NCBI RefSeq assembly: GCF_001889165.1
Contig: NZ_CP016020.1
Location: 2,144,501-2,208,500, forward strand
DNA length: 64,000 nucleotides
Source of the DNA: Bacillus weihaiensis
GTDB taxonomy: Bacteria; Bacillota; Bacilli; Bacillales; Bacillaceae
Direction of reading: 5' to 3'
Positions within the stretch are counted from its first letter, which is position 1, and each line of letters opens with the position of its first letter. Below the pieces are notes generated by a model. That model saw nothing but the letters and a program-made list of their open reading frames with translations. It ran no database searches and was not told where the DNA came from. Below, piece after piece: positions 49,070 to 57,513 of this stretch. The translations under genes and the position numbers were made by a program.

Positions 49070-49199
49070 GTAGCATCTCCTCTCCTTAAAAAGAAATCGC
49101 TTTCATTTTGACTTAACAATGATGTTAACCTTCTACACTATATTACTACAAAGTGTACATTATTCCTCTAAGGATTCTATAACTAATATAATATAGTTT

Positions 49200-49826
49200 T
49201 CAAGGTTTAGAATTACGTTCAAAATATACAAAAAGATCTGTAATCCATTTTGATAAGGATATAATAACTACAAACGTCAAAAATAAATGAAGATAAGTAG
49301 CGCCTTGATGAAATTCAAATAAATGATAATGGACTAAAACGGGCTTTAATACAAAGGAAAGGAACCCACTTAAAAGTAATGTATAAAAATAGTAATTCTT
49401 CTGTTTTCTAAGAATCCATTGGTAAAATAAAATAAAAAGAACTGGTACTAAGGATGCATCTAACCCAACACTATTTGGTATAAAGGGAATAATCTGATAT
49501 GGATACGTCCAAAATGCTTGTCTCGTTCCGAAGGCATCAAAATAAAAAAACCATACATGTATATTGAATCCAAAGAAACCTAGTTGAAGTGCTATACTTC
49601 GATCAATTTTTTTATACAAGATAAGTAATGGAAGAATAAAAATAAAAACATGTAACCAAAATTCCCAAGTAGTAAATGCAGAAAATTCATTCCAATAAAA
49701 AAACCAATCCTCAGCTAACTGATGCTGATTTTTCGTAATATTATCTAGTGTTTCAGTTTGTAAGGTCAATTTAATCCCAACTTTTTTATTAATATATTTC
49801 TCTTTTTTATTATATTTATGTATCAA
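49200..49826 (-). CDS. multi-spanning membrane protein, CBO0543-like
   Basis: A protein of up to 208 residues with about five membrane segments; Trp, Phe and Tyr rich (EFWLHVFIFILP, HVWFFYFDAF). The PYQIIPFIPNSVGLDASLVPVLFILFYQW stretch fits the CBO0543 family as I recall it. Start uncertain: the ATG at 49826 gives a Lys-rich leader, while a TTG at 49769 (MTLQTETLDN) is an alternative. Distantly similar in layout to the protein at 581-1210. Confidence 0.7.
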   Translation of the reverse strand: MIHKYNKKEKYINKKVGIKLTLQTETLDNITKNQHQLAEDWFFYWNEFSAFTTWEFWLHVFIFILPLLILYKKIDRSIALQLGFFGFNIHVWFFYFDAFGTRQAFWTYPYQIIPFIPNSVGLDASLVPVLFILFYQWILRKQKNYYFYTLLLSGFLSFVLKPVLVHYHLFEFHQGATYLHLFLTFVVIISLSKWITDLFVYFERNSKP

Positions 49827-50020
49827 TTTTACAAATGTTATTAGAAAGAAACACAGACCTACAGAATATACCTACCTTTTATTTTTTATCCATTTTCGTA
49901 AGCTTGTGACTATTTATCAAGTGTCCGGTCTGGTGTAATTCCACTCCAATTGCTCGCTTTTTCGCGGAGCGGACAGTGTGTCTCATCCCATAGGAGTCTC
50001 ATAGTTCCCCTTCATACCAC
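49827..50020. other. gene-free stretch with a decayed repeat
   Basis: 49920-50010 is a GC-richer piece (TCCACTCCAATTGCTCGC, TTTTCGCGGAGCGG, ATAGGAGTCTCAT) resembling the cores at 40506 and 61093, apparently degenerate. No gene. Confidence 0.4.
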
Positions 50021-50128
50021 CTAATAATTGGAAAACTATTATATAAAGATCTATACAAGATCCCAGATGAAAGACAATTTTATGAGGCTACTGAAGAAGA
50101 GCTCTCACTAGTACTTCATCAAGCATAA
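50021..50128 (+). pseudogene. C-terminal fragment of a small protein
   Basis: An open reading without start: GKLLYKDLYKIPDERQFYEA, then TEEELSLVLHQA and stop. Codon choice and composition look coding. The phrase LYK.DERQFYE..EEEL resembles the small Fur-regulated FbpA-type proteins, but this is a loose likeness. The 5' end appears replaced by the repeat element just upstream. Confidence 0.4.
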
Positions 50129-50304
50129 ATTGAGAATTTCACAAAGACAGAAATCCTCTTCCTCTAGCTAATCTCACCTTCAAGTCTGTTCTAGCACGCT
50201 AACTTTTTTTGGAAAAAAGCTAGCTTTTCATAATGATGTAAACTACATAAATATCCTTTCTATTACAAAAAATAAAATGATAACTCTAGAAAGTGAGGCT
50301 TTTT

Positions 50305-50436
50305 ATGAAAAAAGAAGTAAGTGAAGAAAGATGTTTAGAGGAGAAAGATTTCCTTAACCATTTTTTAAATGAACAAATCACACAAATATGTGTGGAAGAA
50401 GAAGTAGAACGCATGCGTGATCAAGTAGATGAATAA
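50305..50436 (+). CDS. 43-residue acidic protein
   Basis: Starts MKKEVSEERCLEEKDFLNHF and ends ERMRDQVDE; strongly acidic and helical, one or two Cys. RBS AAAGTGAGG lies 7 bases before ATG. I do not recognise it. A repeat element follows 57 bases after its stop. Confidence 0.55.
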   Translation: MKKEVSEERCLEEKDFLNHFLNEQITQICVEEEVERMRDQVDE

Positions 50437-50493
50437 TAGATCAGATCTACAATGATTGGAGTAGAAAGAAGTAATATTTATAGATAGCCGATA

Positions 50494-50752
50494 GAAAAAG
50501 AGGTTGGGGTGTTTTAGTTAATGAGAAACCCGAACGATCAGGTGATATTTCAATGAAAATCCCCCATATCGTTCGGGTTTTATTCTTTGTTCCTACATGT
50601 ATTGTTTATGCATACGATTGGTAATCGCTAGTGTAATGCAGCGGAAGAGAACTCACTTGTTCTACCACCACAACATATTATTAAGGAACAACGCGTCATA
50701 CGATAATCGTTCGTCTTTTTAAAAAAATTTGAGTTTTGACCCAAGCTCTTTA
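50494..50752. repeat. MITE-like element, short copy without core
   Basis: About 260 bases, same flanks as 40361-40759 but lacking the ~140-base GC-rich core. Inside, AACCCGAACGAT pairs with ATCGTTCGGGTT (perfect 12-base stem); the same stem in the long copy has several mismatches. The ends (AAAGAGGTTGGGG / CCCAAGCTCTTT) are near-inverted. It ends 8 bases before the stop of the minus-strand aldo/keto reductase. Confidence 0.75.
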
Positions 50753-50760
50753 AATTTATA

Positions 50761-51738
50761 TTATGGCATCTTCTGCCCTCTTGCTGAAGTAAATAATGAA
50801 TACCACTCTTCACGGGTCATTTCTTCAGCTTGACGGACAGCGTCAGCACACTTTTTAATTCTGTCAGGATTAGTTGATCCAATGACAGGCTGAATCATGG
50901 AAGGATGTTTCATTAACCAACCAAGTATAATCGCTTCCTTTGTTGTTTCTTTTTGTTCTGCCATTTTTCCAACAAGTTCAATTGTCTTGAGATCTGCATC
51001 AGTTAGATGATCAAGCTTTCGACCTGAATACATTCCCTTAGCAAGTGGTGACCACGCTTGTATTTGGACATTTTCTAATCGACTATACTCTAAAATACCA
51101 TCCGCAAAGTTAACTTTACTTCCAGACTCTTGGTTTACCAATACTCCACTTTCAACAAACGCGTTATGCTTTAAATTCAATTCAAGCTGATTTACTATCA
51201 TAGGTTGAGGTGTATATGTATTTAGTAGCTTTACTTGTGCTGCACTCATGTTTGAAACGCCAAATTCACGTACCTTACCTTTTTGAATTAACTCTGTAAA
51301 TGCTTCAGCTACAACTTCAGGCTCCATTAATGGATCTGGTCGATGAAGTAATAATAAATCTAGATAATCTGTATGTAATCGACTCAAAATACCATCTACA
51401 GACTTAATAATATAATCTTTTGAAAAATCATACCTTTGTGGTCCTTTCTCATCTGCAAAACGGATTCCACATTTAGATTGGATAACAATTTCATCTCTTA
51501 GTTTTGGACGTTTTTTTAAAAGTTCTCCAAACACCTCTTCTGCTTTTCCATTTGTATAAATGTCTGCATGGTCAAACATTGTAATACCAATTGATTGAGC
51601 AGCATCAATGGCTTTCTCAGCTTGAAGAATATGCTCTTCTGTAATTGACTCTTTATTCCATTCTCCACCAAATCCCATGCAACCTAACACAATACGACTA
51701 TCTGAAATATTTCGTTTTTGAAGGGGCATTACTTTCAT
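50761..51738 (-). CDS. aldo/keto reductase, YdhF-like
   Basis: A 325-residue NADPH-dependent oxidoreductase with a TIM-barrel fold. Catalytic tetrad: Asp and Tyr in FDHADIYTNGKAEEVFG, Lys in VIQSKCGI, His in LLLHRPDPL. The C-terminal cofactor loop (PVIGSTNPDRIKKC) is present. Overall order resembles E. coli YdhF. RBS CAGGAGGAAATAGATT. Last gene of a sugar-type cluster (Gfo/Idh, TIM-barrel epimerase) on the same strand. Confidence 0.93.
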   Translation of the reverse strand: MKVMPLQKRNISDSRIVLGCMGFGGEWNKESITEEHILQAEKAIDAAQSIGITMFDHADIYTNGKAEEVFGELLKKRPKLRDEIVIQSKCGIRFADEKGPQRYDFSKDYIIKSVDGILSRLHTDYLDLLLLHRPDPLMEPEVVAEAFTELIQKGKVREFGVSNMSAAQVKLLNTYTPQPMIVNQLELNLKHNAFVESGVLVNQESGSKVNFADGILEYSRLENVQIQAWSPLAKGMYSGRKLDHLTDADLKTIELVGKMAEQKETTKEAIILGWLMKHPSMIQPVIGSTNPDRIKKCADAVRQAEEMTREEWYSLFTSARGQKMP

Positions 51739-51777
51739 AATCTATTTCCTCCTGAAAAATAATAGTTATATCCTTGT

Positions 51778-51975
51778 TTACACTAACTTATCAACGATCA
51801 ATTGAAAATTAAAGCCTTTTCCAACGACCTCATTTGCGACTAAAACGTGGAATACACCAACAAAAATCTGGTGTAGATTACCCATAGGTTCACGGACTAC
51901 TTTTTTCTTCTGATCATTTAACTTTTCTTCGCTGATTAATGAGATGAACGAATTAATTTCCTCTATATTTCCCAA
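51778..51975 (-). CDS. short ORF between oxidoreductases, doubtful
   Basis: A 65-residue frame overlapping the last 13 bases of the Gfo/Idh gene and running toward the aldo/keto reductase. It has a hydrophobic C-terminal half (IFVGVFHVLVANEVVG) and no Cys. The RBS would lie within the upstream gene. It could be a remnant of a larger gene between the two enzymes. Not recognised. Confidence 0.3.
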   Translation of the reverse strand: MGNIEEINSFISLISEEKLNDQKKKVVREPMGNLHQIFVGVFHVLVANEVVGKGFNFQLIVDKLV

Positions 51976-53036
51976 TCGAGTTCAATCTCTTTTCCTGTTT
52001 TTGAGGATTTATAAATGGCATCTATTATCAGATTATTTGTTAGGCCAGACATAGAAGAAGTAATCGGCTTTTTCCCTTCTCTTATGCATTCTATAAAGTG
52101 CTTACTTAATTGGACTCTTTCATCTCCTATTTCACTATCTTCAACTGATAACTCTAAATCTATCTGGCGACCAAATTGCTCTGTTAAGATCTTCCCCCTG
52201 TTTCCTATAAGAGATGCACCGCCTTCTGAGCCCATTAGATGGATAAAAGGGTCATTATTTGTGTCCATATGAACTGCCCAGCTTACTTCAAGTGTCAGAC
52301 TTGAGCCATTATCCATTTTAATAAAAGCAGATGCAAAATCCTCCACGTCATACTTCCCTTTCCAATCTGGTATTCCCCAAGACCCAATTCCTTTTTGCTT
52401 TGGACCAAACTCTGCATATGTTGACCCGTAAACAGATATGGGTTTTGGGTTTCCCATTAAATGCAAGGCAACATCTAACATATGAACTCCGATATCAATT
52501 AATGGTCCTCCTCCAGAATGATCTTTCTGTGTGAACCAGCTTCCCCAACCTGGTATTCCCTTACGACGGAACCAGCCCGTTTTAGCATGATAAATTGAAC
52601 CAAATGCATCCTTTTCTACTTGTGTTTTGATTTGCTGAATTAAATTCATCCACCTCATTTGATGAGCAACCATTACAAGCTTCCCTGATTCACGCTCTGC
52701 ACGAACAATTTCTTTTGCCGCTTCACTGTTAATTCCCATTGGTTTTTCAATTAATACATGCTTTCCAGCACGTAAAGCCAGTATTGCTAAAGAGGCATGA
52801 TACTTATTCGGTACAGCTATAATGACCGCATCGATACTCGTATCATTTAGTAAAGTTTCTGAAGTAGGGTAGATACTCTCTATTAAAAATTTTTGGCCTT
52901 TTTGTTTAGCAAGTTCTTTATTTACATCTGTTATCCCTTTAATAACAGCTTCATTTTGAAGCTTAGAAAACGTTTGAAGATGTACATCTCCAATTGATCC
53001 TGCACCAATTAAACCGATATTCACCAATTTTTTCAC
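51963..53036 (-). CDS. Gfo/Idh/MocA-family oxidoreductase
   Basis: A 357-residue NAD(P)-dependent sugar or inositol dehydrogenase. Rossmann motif NIGLIGAGSIGDVHLQ, the EKPMGINSEAA motif (catalytic Lys), and DIGVHMLDVALHLMG (the conserved Asp/His). Start GTG at 53036. Substrate unknown; pairing with the TIM-barrel isomerase upstream suggests breakdown of a cyclic or oxidised sugar. Confidence 0.94.
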   Translation of the reverse strand: MKKLVNIGLIGAGSIGDVHLQTFSKLQNEAVIKGITDVNKELAKQKGQKFLIESIYPTSETLLNDTSIDAVIIAVPNKYHASLAILALRAGKHVLIEKPMGINSEAAKEIVRAERESGKLVMVAHQMRWMNLIQQIKTQVEKDAFGSIYHAKTGWFRRKGIPGWGSWFTQKDHSGGGPLIDIGVHMLDVALHLMGNPKPISVYGSTYAEFGPKQKGIGSWGIPDWKGKYDVEDFASAFIKMDNGSSLTLEVSWAVHMDTNNDPFIHLMGSEGGASLIGNRGKILTEQFGRQIDLELSVEDSEIGDERVQLSKHFIECIREGKKPITSSMSGLTNNLIIDAIYKSSKTGKEIELDWEI

Positions 53037-53239
53037 GACCTTTTACCTCGTACGTATTCAAACACTTCTTATATGTGTAGATGATGAAAAATTAAAACAT
53101 GATAAAAAATAGAGTAATCATATTTGTGAGTTTTTTGGAACCGACACACTGAGTATTTCTAGCGAGTATGAACTTAGGCTTGTTTTGTCACTAACTCATT
53201 CATACCAAACACGCGAAAGAGCCCATTCTCCGTATCCAG

Positions 53240-53980
53240 TTACATAGCCTCTAAATACTTAATACTCTTCTCAATGCTCTCAAAAGGAGAACCTTCACAT
53301 TTGTCTTGCTCAATGATTACCCATTCTATAGATGTATCAGGTAATTTATTCATGATTCCTTCAAGATTTACTCCACCAGTCCCCAACTCAGCAAATGTCT
53401 TTCTATTGTCAGTTGTCATATCTTTCAAATGAATTAATGACATACGATTTTTATATTGATTCATCCATTCAATAGGATTTTCTCCTGAGAATGTTAACCA
53501 GTATACATCTAGTTCCGCTTGTAGGTATTCTGAATGGGTATTTTCAAATAATAGTTCCAAATGTGTCTTATCTAGTTCTTTCTCTAATTCAAATTCATGA
53601 TTATGATAACTTAGAGTTATACCGTTCTCTTTGCACACTTTCCCAATACGGTTTAAGCTTTTTGCTAGGCCCAAGTAATCATCTCTTCTATCTTCTTTCA
53701 GGAATGGACAAACGATATGTTTACAGTTCAGCTCCTTAAGGTAGTTTAGTTCCACTAAGAGATTCCCTTCTAAGCGTTCTAGAGGGACATGACTACTTAC
53801 AGCTTTTAATTGTAGTTCATCTAATTTCTCCTTTAATTCTTTAGCATCCTTTCCATAGTATCCTGCTAATTCAACTCCCTGAAATCCAAGAGCGGAAACT
53901 CTGGATAATGTCCCATAAAAATCCTTCTCACATTCTGAAAGAAGTGTGTATAATTGTACTGCGATTGAATAATTCATCAT
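53240..53980 (-). CDS. sugar phosphate isomerase/epimerase (xylose isomerase-like TIM barrel)
   Basis: A 246-residue AP-endonuclease-2-like TIM barrel. Metal and catalytic residues: GFQGVELAGYYG, SHVP, YHNHEFE, LQAELDVYW, SLIHLKDM, VIIEQDK. Such proteins interconvert ketoses or 2-keto-inositols. It lies upstream of the Gfo/Idh gene on the same strand (203 bases between), probably in one pathway. RBS GAGAGGACG. Confidence 0.92.
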   Translation of the reverse strand: MMNYSIAVQLYTLLSECEKDFYGTLSRVSALGFQGVELAGYYGKDAKELKEKLDELQLKAVSSHVPLERLEGNLLVELNYLKELNCKHIVCPFLKEDRRDDYLGLAKSLNRIGKVCKENGITLSYHNHEFELEKELDKTHLELLFENTHSEYLQAELDVYWLTFSGENPIEWMNQYKNRMSLIHLKDMTTDNRKTFAELGTGGVNLEGIMNKLPDTSIEWVIIEQDKCEGSPFESIEKSIKYLEAM

Positions 53981-54051
53981 TAACGTCCTCTCTAGTTATA
54001 CATTTTTTCATAGTTATTTACCATCTTAACAAATAAAGCGTATTCATTCCA

Positions 54052-54798
54052 TTATTTTGATATAATTTGTACGGTATGATATTCATCTTTTGTATGTGAA
54101 TAAGCTTCCAAAATTCCAACTGTTGAAATATCTCTTTTATTCACAGCCTTATATTTATAGGTAACCTTGAAAAATTCTTTAAAAGGGAACGGATTTAGGA
54201 TTACATGATGTCTATCTTTCCAAACTACATCAAATTTCTTTTTTCCAAGATAAATACCACCTTTAAACCAATCATGCATATTCTCCCTAGTAACGCCGGC
54301 CTCCTGCATACAGAAAAATAATGATAAGGAATCTGTGTATTTCAACATTTCTAAAGAGGCATTTTGTTCTTTCTCATCGATATCAATTAAATTCATTATT
54401 TCTTCTTGTCTGTTCTTCTCTTTAGCAACAAAATGATCTATTTTGGAGTCACCTTTCATACCATCAAAGAATCTAACATAATGAATACTACATAACAGTG
54501 CTGCGAATAAATTCTGATTCATTACTTCATCAATTCCTTTTCTATAAAAGGCAAGCTTAATTGGGATAGGGTAATCAATAAATGAATAAGGACTTAATTT
54601 TTTATCATTCCATAGTGGAGCTACATCAAGATCAATCCACCCTCGGTCATGCTCTTTTATAGCCACAAATATATCTTTTTTCCTTTTTATATCTTTTAGG
54701 TGTTGGTCTTGTAATTGAACTGCTAAGTCCCTAGAAAGACTAGCATGTTCATGCTGTTCTGTCATAATAAAAAAATCTTCCTTTTCAAAAATAATCAT
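54052..54798 (-). CDS. DUF3891-family protein
   Basis: A 248-residue soluble protein with the pattern EQHEHASLSRDLA, EHDRGWIDLDVAPLWN, YSFIDYPIPIKLAFYRKGIDEV, and CSIHYVRFF that marks DUF3891. The conserved His/Asp set (HEH, HDRGW) suggests a metal-dependent hydrolase of the HD type, but this is inference. The start chosen is ATG 54798 with GGGAGGATG 3-8 bases upstream. Confidence 0.85.
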   Translation of the reverse strand: MIIFEKEDFFIMTEQHEHASLSRDLAVQLQDQHLKDIKRKKDIFVAIKEHDRGWIDLDVAPLWNDKKLSPYSFIDYPIPIKLAFYRKGIDEVMNQNLFAALLCSIHYVRFFDGMKGDSKIDHFVAKEKNRQEEIMNLIDIDEKEQNASLEMLKYTDSLSLFFCMQEAGVTRENMHDWFKGGIYLGKKKFDVVWKDRHHVILNPFPFKEFFKVTYKYKAVNKRDISTVGILEAYSHTKDEYHTVQIISK

Positions 54799-54958
54799 AA
54801 CATCCTCCCTCACCTTCTAATCAAATACCTATTCGGTAATATAGGCAAAAACCCTTCTTTTGGATGGCATTACCTTCATTATTTAATGAAAGTCCTACAT
54901 GTTTTTTTTTTAAAAGAGCATTATAGTTATGTACCAAATTACAACTGGAGGGATGATT

Positions 54959-55600
54959 ATGATGCAAAACCAAATGAATCAGCAAGGAATGCAACAATCA
55001 CCAAATATGCAGCCTAAAATGAATCATGGTGGACATGAAATGTTTGATGCTCACGAAATTATTGCAGGGATGATTAATATTTTGGACCAATATCAAATGT
55101 ATGAGCAATTCATTAAAGATCCAGAATTAAAAAACATCTTACAACGACAATATACATTTATTAATGATACCTATAATGTTATGGTAGAAGCATTTTCAAC
55201 TGGAAAAAAACCTTCACATCCAACGCAAACTTATAATATGCAACAAAGTAATGATATTGTATATGGCTTGAAACCATCACAGCCTAAAAAACCGAATCAA
55301 TCTGTAAATGAACTTAGTGAACAAGGCTTATCTGCCTATATGCTTGGACAATGTAAATCAATGTCCGGTTTGTTAGGCATGTCCGCTTGTGAAATAACGA
55401 ATCCAGTCTTCCGTCGTGTAATTGGAGATAGTGTACCAAATTTTATTGAAATGGCTTATGAAATATTCTTATATCAAAATAAGCATAATTATTATCAAGT
55501 CCCTCAATTACAGCAACAAGACATGAACCAAATGCTAAACGCTTTCACAACTAGTCCTAATGCACAAATGAACCAGCCACAATCCAAATATATGCAGTAA
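54959..55600 (+). CDS. spore coat protein, CotF-like
   Basis: A 213-residue Met/Gln/Asn-rich protein. N-terminus rich in MQNQMNQQGMQQ repeats. The central helical domain (DAHEIIAGMINILDQYQMYEQFIKDPELKNILQRQ-type pattern) is the CotF coat domain, which resembles a ferritin-like bundle. The C-terminus is again Gln/Met rich. The start is ATG 54959 after TGGAGGG. A structured RNA and terminator follow. Confidence 0.85.
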   Translation: MMQNQMNQQGMQQSPNMQPKMNHGGHEMFDAHEIIAGMINILDQYQMYEQFIKDPELKNILQRQYTFINDTYNVMVEAFSTGKKPSHPTQTYNMQQSNDIVYGLKPSQPKKPNQSVNELSEQGLSAYMLGQCKSMSGLLGMSACEITNPVFRRVIGDSVPNFIEMAYEIFLYQNKHNYYQVPQLQQQDMNQMLNAFTTSPNAQMNQPQSKYMQ

Positions 55601-55649
55601 GGAAAATATAACATTTACAGCACTATCCCTTATATGATATTCTACAAAG

Positions 55650-55748
55650 TAACCCCTTCGATACATTCGCTTGTTGCGGGACACTTAACCATGTACGGAT
55701 CGAAGGGGGAAAGGTGGCAGCTGCCGATGCAGTTGTCACCTTTTTTTG
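55650..55748 (+). ncRNA. structured RNA candidate with terminator
   Basis: CCCCTTCGAT (55653-55662) pairs exactly with ATCGAAGGGG (55699-55708) around a 36-base loop; two bases on, AAAGGTGGCAGCTG pairs with CAGTTGTCACCTTT followed by TTTTTT. Two stems and a terminator in 97 bases look like a small RNA, or a leader or attenuator. A possible promoter-like TTTACA lies at about 55614. I cannot match it to a named family. Confidence 0.35.
55710..55747 (+). terminator. terminator after the coat gene or RNA candidate
   Basis: AAGGTGGCAGCTG pairs with CAGTTGTCACCTT, with TTTTTTT. Confidence 0.87.
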
Positions 55749-56132
55749 TATGAGAGGAAAAAATGTACGAAGTACCTAGATCTCGAGAAACAGATTAGAA
55801 GATTAAGTTCGCTCTTTTCATACGGCTAAAAGAATAGATAATAACATAACTACACACTTTCTTTTTATATTTGTTTACACATTTTACAAGTTGGTAGGCT
55901 TTGAAAATGTATATACTTTATTTTATATTCCTTGTTGATTGAATGGAAGGTATGAGTCTCACATACAACCCTCGGAAAGCGAATGCTTATAACAAAAGTC
56001 AATAACTATGTTCAACAATGCCATATGATTAAGTAATCATTTCATTAAAAAAATAGTGAAAAAGGTAATAATCTGCTATTATAAATATAGGATAATTTAT
56101 TAAGAATATGGTGTTTTTTAGGAGGAGTCACT
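55749..56132. other. gene-free stretch
   Basis: About 380 AT-rich bases. A GC-richer patch (ACAACCCTCGGAAAGCGAATGC, about 55960-55990) may be a scrap of the repeat family. No gene seen. Confidence 0.4.
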
Positions 56133-56339
56133 ATGATACGTACATATGAATTTTTATACCTACCAACAGACGTCGGTACGATTCGCGTAGATATATATTA
56201 TAAGCACGCGTTTTTTTATGTACAAGCCGAATTAAATGGCTTATTAACATCATCCTATGCTCAAAGAAAAGTTGACGCTGTGAAAAAATCACTACTCCTC
56301 TTATCTAAAGAGCATCATGCTTTTGGACATTTTGAATGA
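56133..56339 (+). CDS. small protein of unknown function
   Basis: A 68-residue soluble protein with a beta-like start (MIRTYEFLYLPTDVGTIRVD) and helical end. RBS TTTAGGAGGAGTCACT is strong. It sits 70 bases ahead of yneK on the same strand and is probably co-transcribed. No family recognised. Confidence 0.68.
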   Translation: MIRTYEFLYLPTDVGTIRVDIYYKHAFFYVQAELNGLLTSSYAQRKVDAVKKSLLLLSKEHHAFGHFE

Positions 56340-56409
56340 AAATATTATTTGTCTTGGGCTAACTAGATAAACAGGCCCTCCATATGATAATTTGCAAGAG
56401 GTGAAAAAT

Positions 56410-56835
56410 ATGTTAGAAGGTTGGTTTCTTTGGTTTATTCTATTTTGGGTAGTTTTTCTTGTTTCCATGTTAGCTATTGGTGGTTTTTTTATGTTTCGCA
56501 AATTCTTGCAAAGACTACCTAAAGAAGATGGAAAATCGGATTTAGACTGGCAAGATTACTATTTAGAAAAGACTAGACATATGTGGAATAGTAAAGAAAA
56601 AGAATTATTAGAAGAGCTAGTAGAGCCTGTTCCTGAAATATTTCGAGATGTCGCTCGTGCAAAAATAGCAGGTAAAATAGGACAGCTAGCACTAAATGAA
56701 AAGGCTACAACTATATCGTTAGATTTACTTATTAGAGGATATATTATGGCTACACCAAAAAGAGACCATAAGTTTTTGATGAAACGATTAAAAGAGAAGA
56801 AAATAGATTTTACAGCTTATAAAGCCCTTTTTTAA
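56410..56835 (+). CDS. yneK: DUF2621 protein YneK
   Basis: A 141-residue membrane-anchored protein: an N-terminal segment (GWFLWFILFWVVFLVSMLAI) and a C-terminal domain (VPEIFRDVARAKIAGKIGQLALNEKATTISLDLLIRGYI) of the PCP_red/light-independent protochlorophyllide-reductase subunit-like type. Function unknown. The start chosen is ATG 56410, 5 bases after AAGAGGTGA. Next to the convergent yneJ, as in B. subtilis. Confidence 0.9.
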   Translation: MLEGWFLWFILFWVVFLVSMLAIGGFFMFRKFLQRLPKEDGKSDLDWQDYYLEKTRHMWNSKEKELLEELVEPVPEIFRDVARAKIAGKIGQLALNEKATTISLDLLIRGYIMATPKRDHKFLMKRLKEKKIDFTAYKALF

Positions 56836-56984
56836 TTGTATATTCCAATAAAAAAAATATGGTGAGTAATAAGTAGTTGATAGTAGAACGACTACAAGCT
56901 TTAAGAGAGATATTTCCCCTTTTTCGCAAGCAATTACTAAACGTAGAATGATCTTAATCAAAGTTTACACACTTTAAAAAAGCG

Positions 56985-57023
56985 CACAAAAAATCCGAAG
57001 CAAGTATGATTCGGATTTTTTGT
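56985..57023. terminator. bidirectional terminator yneK/yneJ
   Basis: AAAAAATCCGAA pairs with TTCGGATTTTTTG, loop 10 bases. Confidence 0.85.
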
Positions 57024-57033
57024 CTAGATTCTT

Positions 57034-57513
57034 CTAAATAGTTGCGTTAAGTTCTTTTCTGATTTTTTGATACGATCGATACATCGCTACTCTCCAGGGA
57101 ACAATCATACCAAATGCAAGAGTCCAGAACATACCACTTAATTCCCCAATATCAATCTGATTACTTAAATAAGATTTCATAACAATTCTTACAATAAGTA
57201 GGCCAATTAATATAAACGCAAACGCTTTCGAACGCTTTAAATATATTTCATTATCCCTTACTTCAAAATTTGAGGTTTTAATTAAGAAAATGGAAAAAAT
57301 CATCCCTACAAATAATGCTTCAAAAAATTGAAAAGCGGTAACACGAAACAAAGGGTGTAGAAACATAAGAGCACCAGTACTCATGAAAATGGGAGGCAAA
57401 ATGATTTTTTTTGCCGAAGCTGGTTTTTTAGCTGACTTCATACGAATAAATAATACTATGATAGCCATAATTATAGCAACAATAGATGAAACAAGTGTAA
57501 GCACATAGATCAA
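57034..57513 (-). CDS. ccdC: CcdC-family membrane protein YneJ
   Basis: A 159-residue protein with four or five membrane segments of the CcdC/DUF1453 family. Conserved FMSTGALMFLHPLFRVT and EVRDNEIYLKRSKAFAFIL. In B. subtilis ccdC (yneJ) is downstream of ccdA and yneI. It is not essential for cytochrome c synthesis; its own function is unknown. Here about 500 bases with a structured element separate it from yneI. Confidence 0.9.
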   Translation of the reverse strand: MIYVLTLVSSIVAIIMAIIVLFIRMKSAKKPASAKKIILPPIFMSTGALMFLHPLFRVTAFQFFEALFVGMIFSIFLIKTSNFEVRDNEIYLKRSKAFAFILIGLLIVRIVMKSYLSNQIDIGELSGMFWTLAFGMIVPWRVAMYRSYQKIRKELNATI

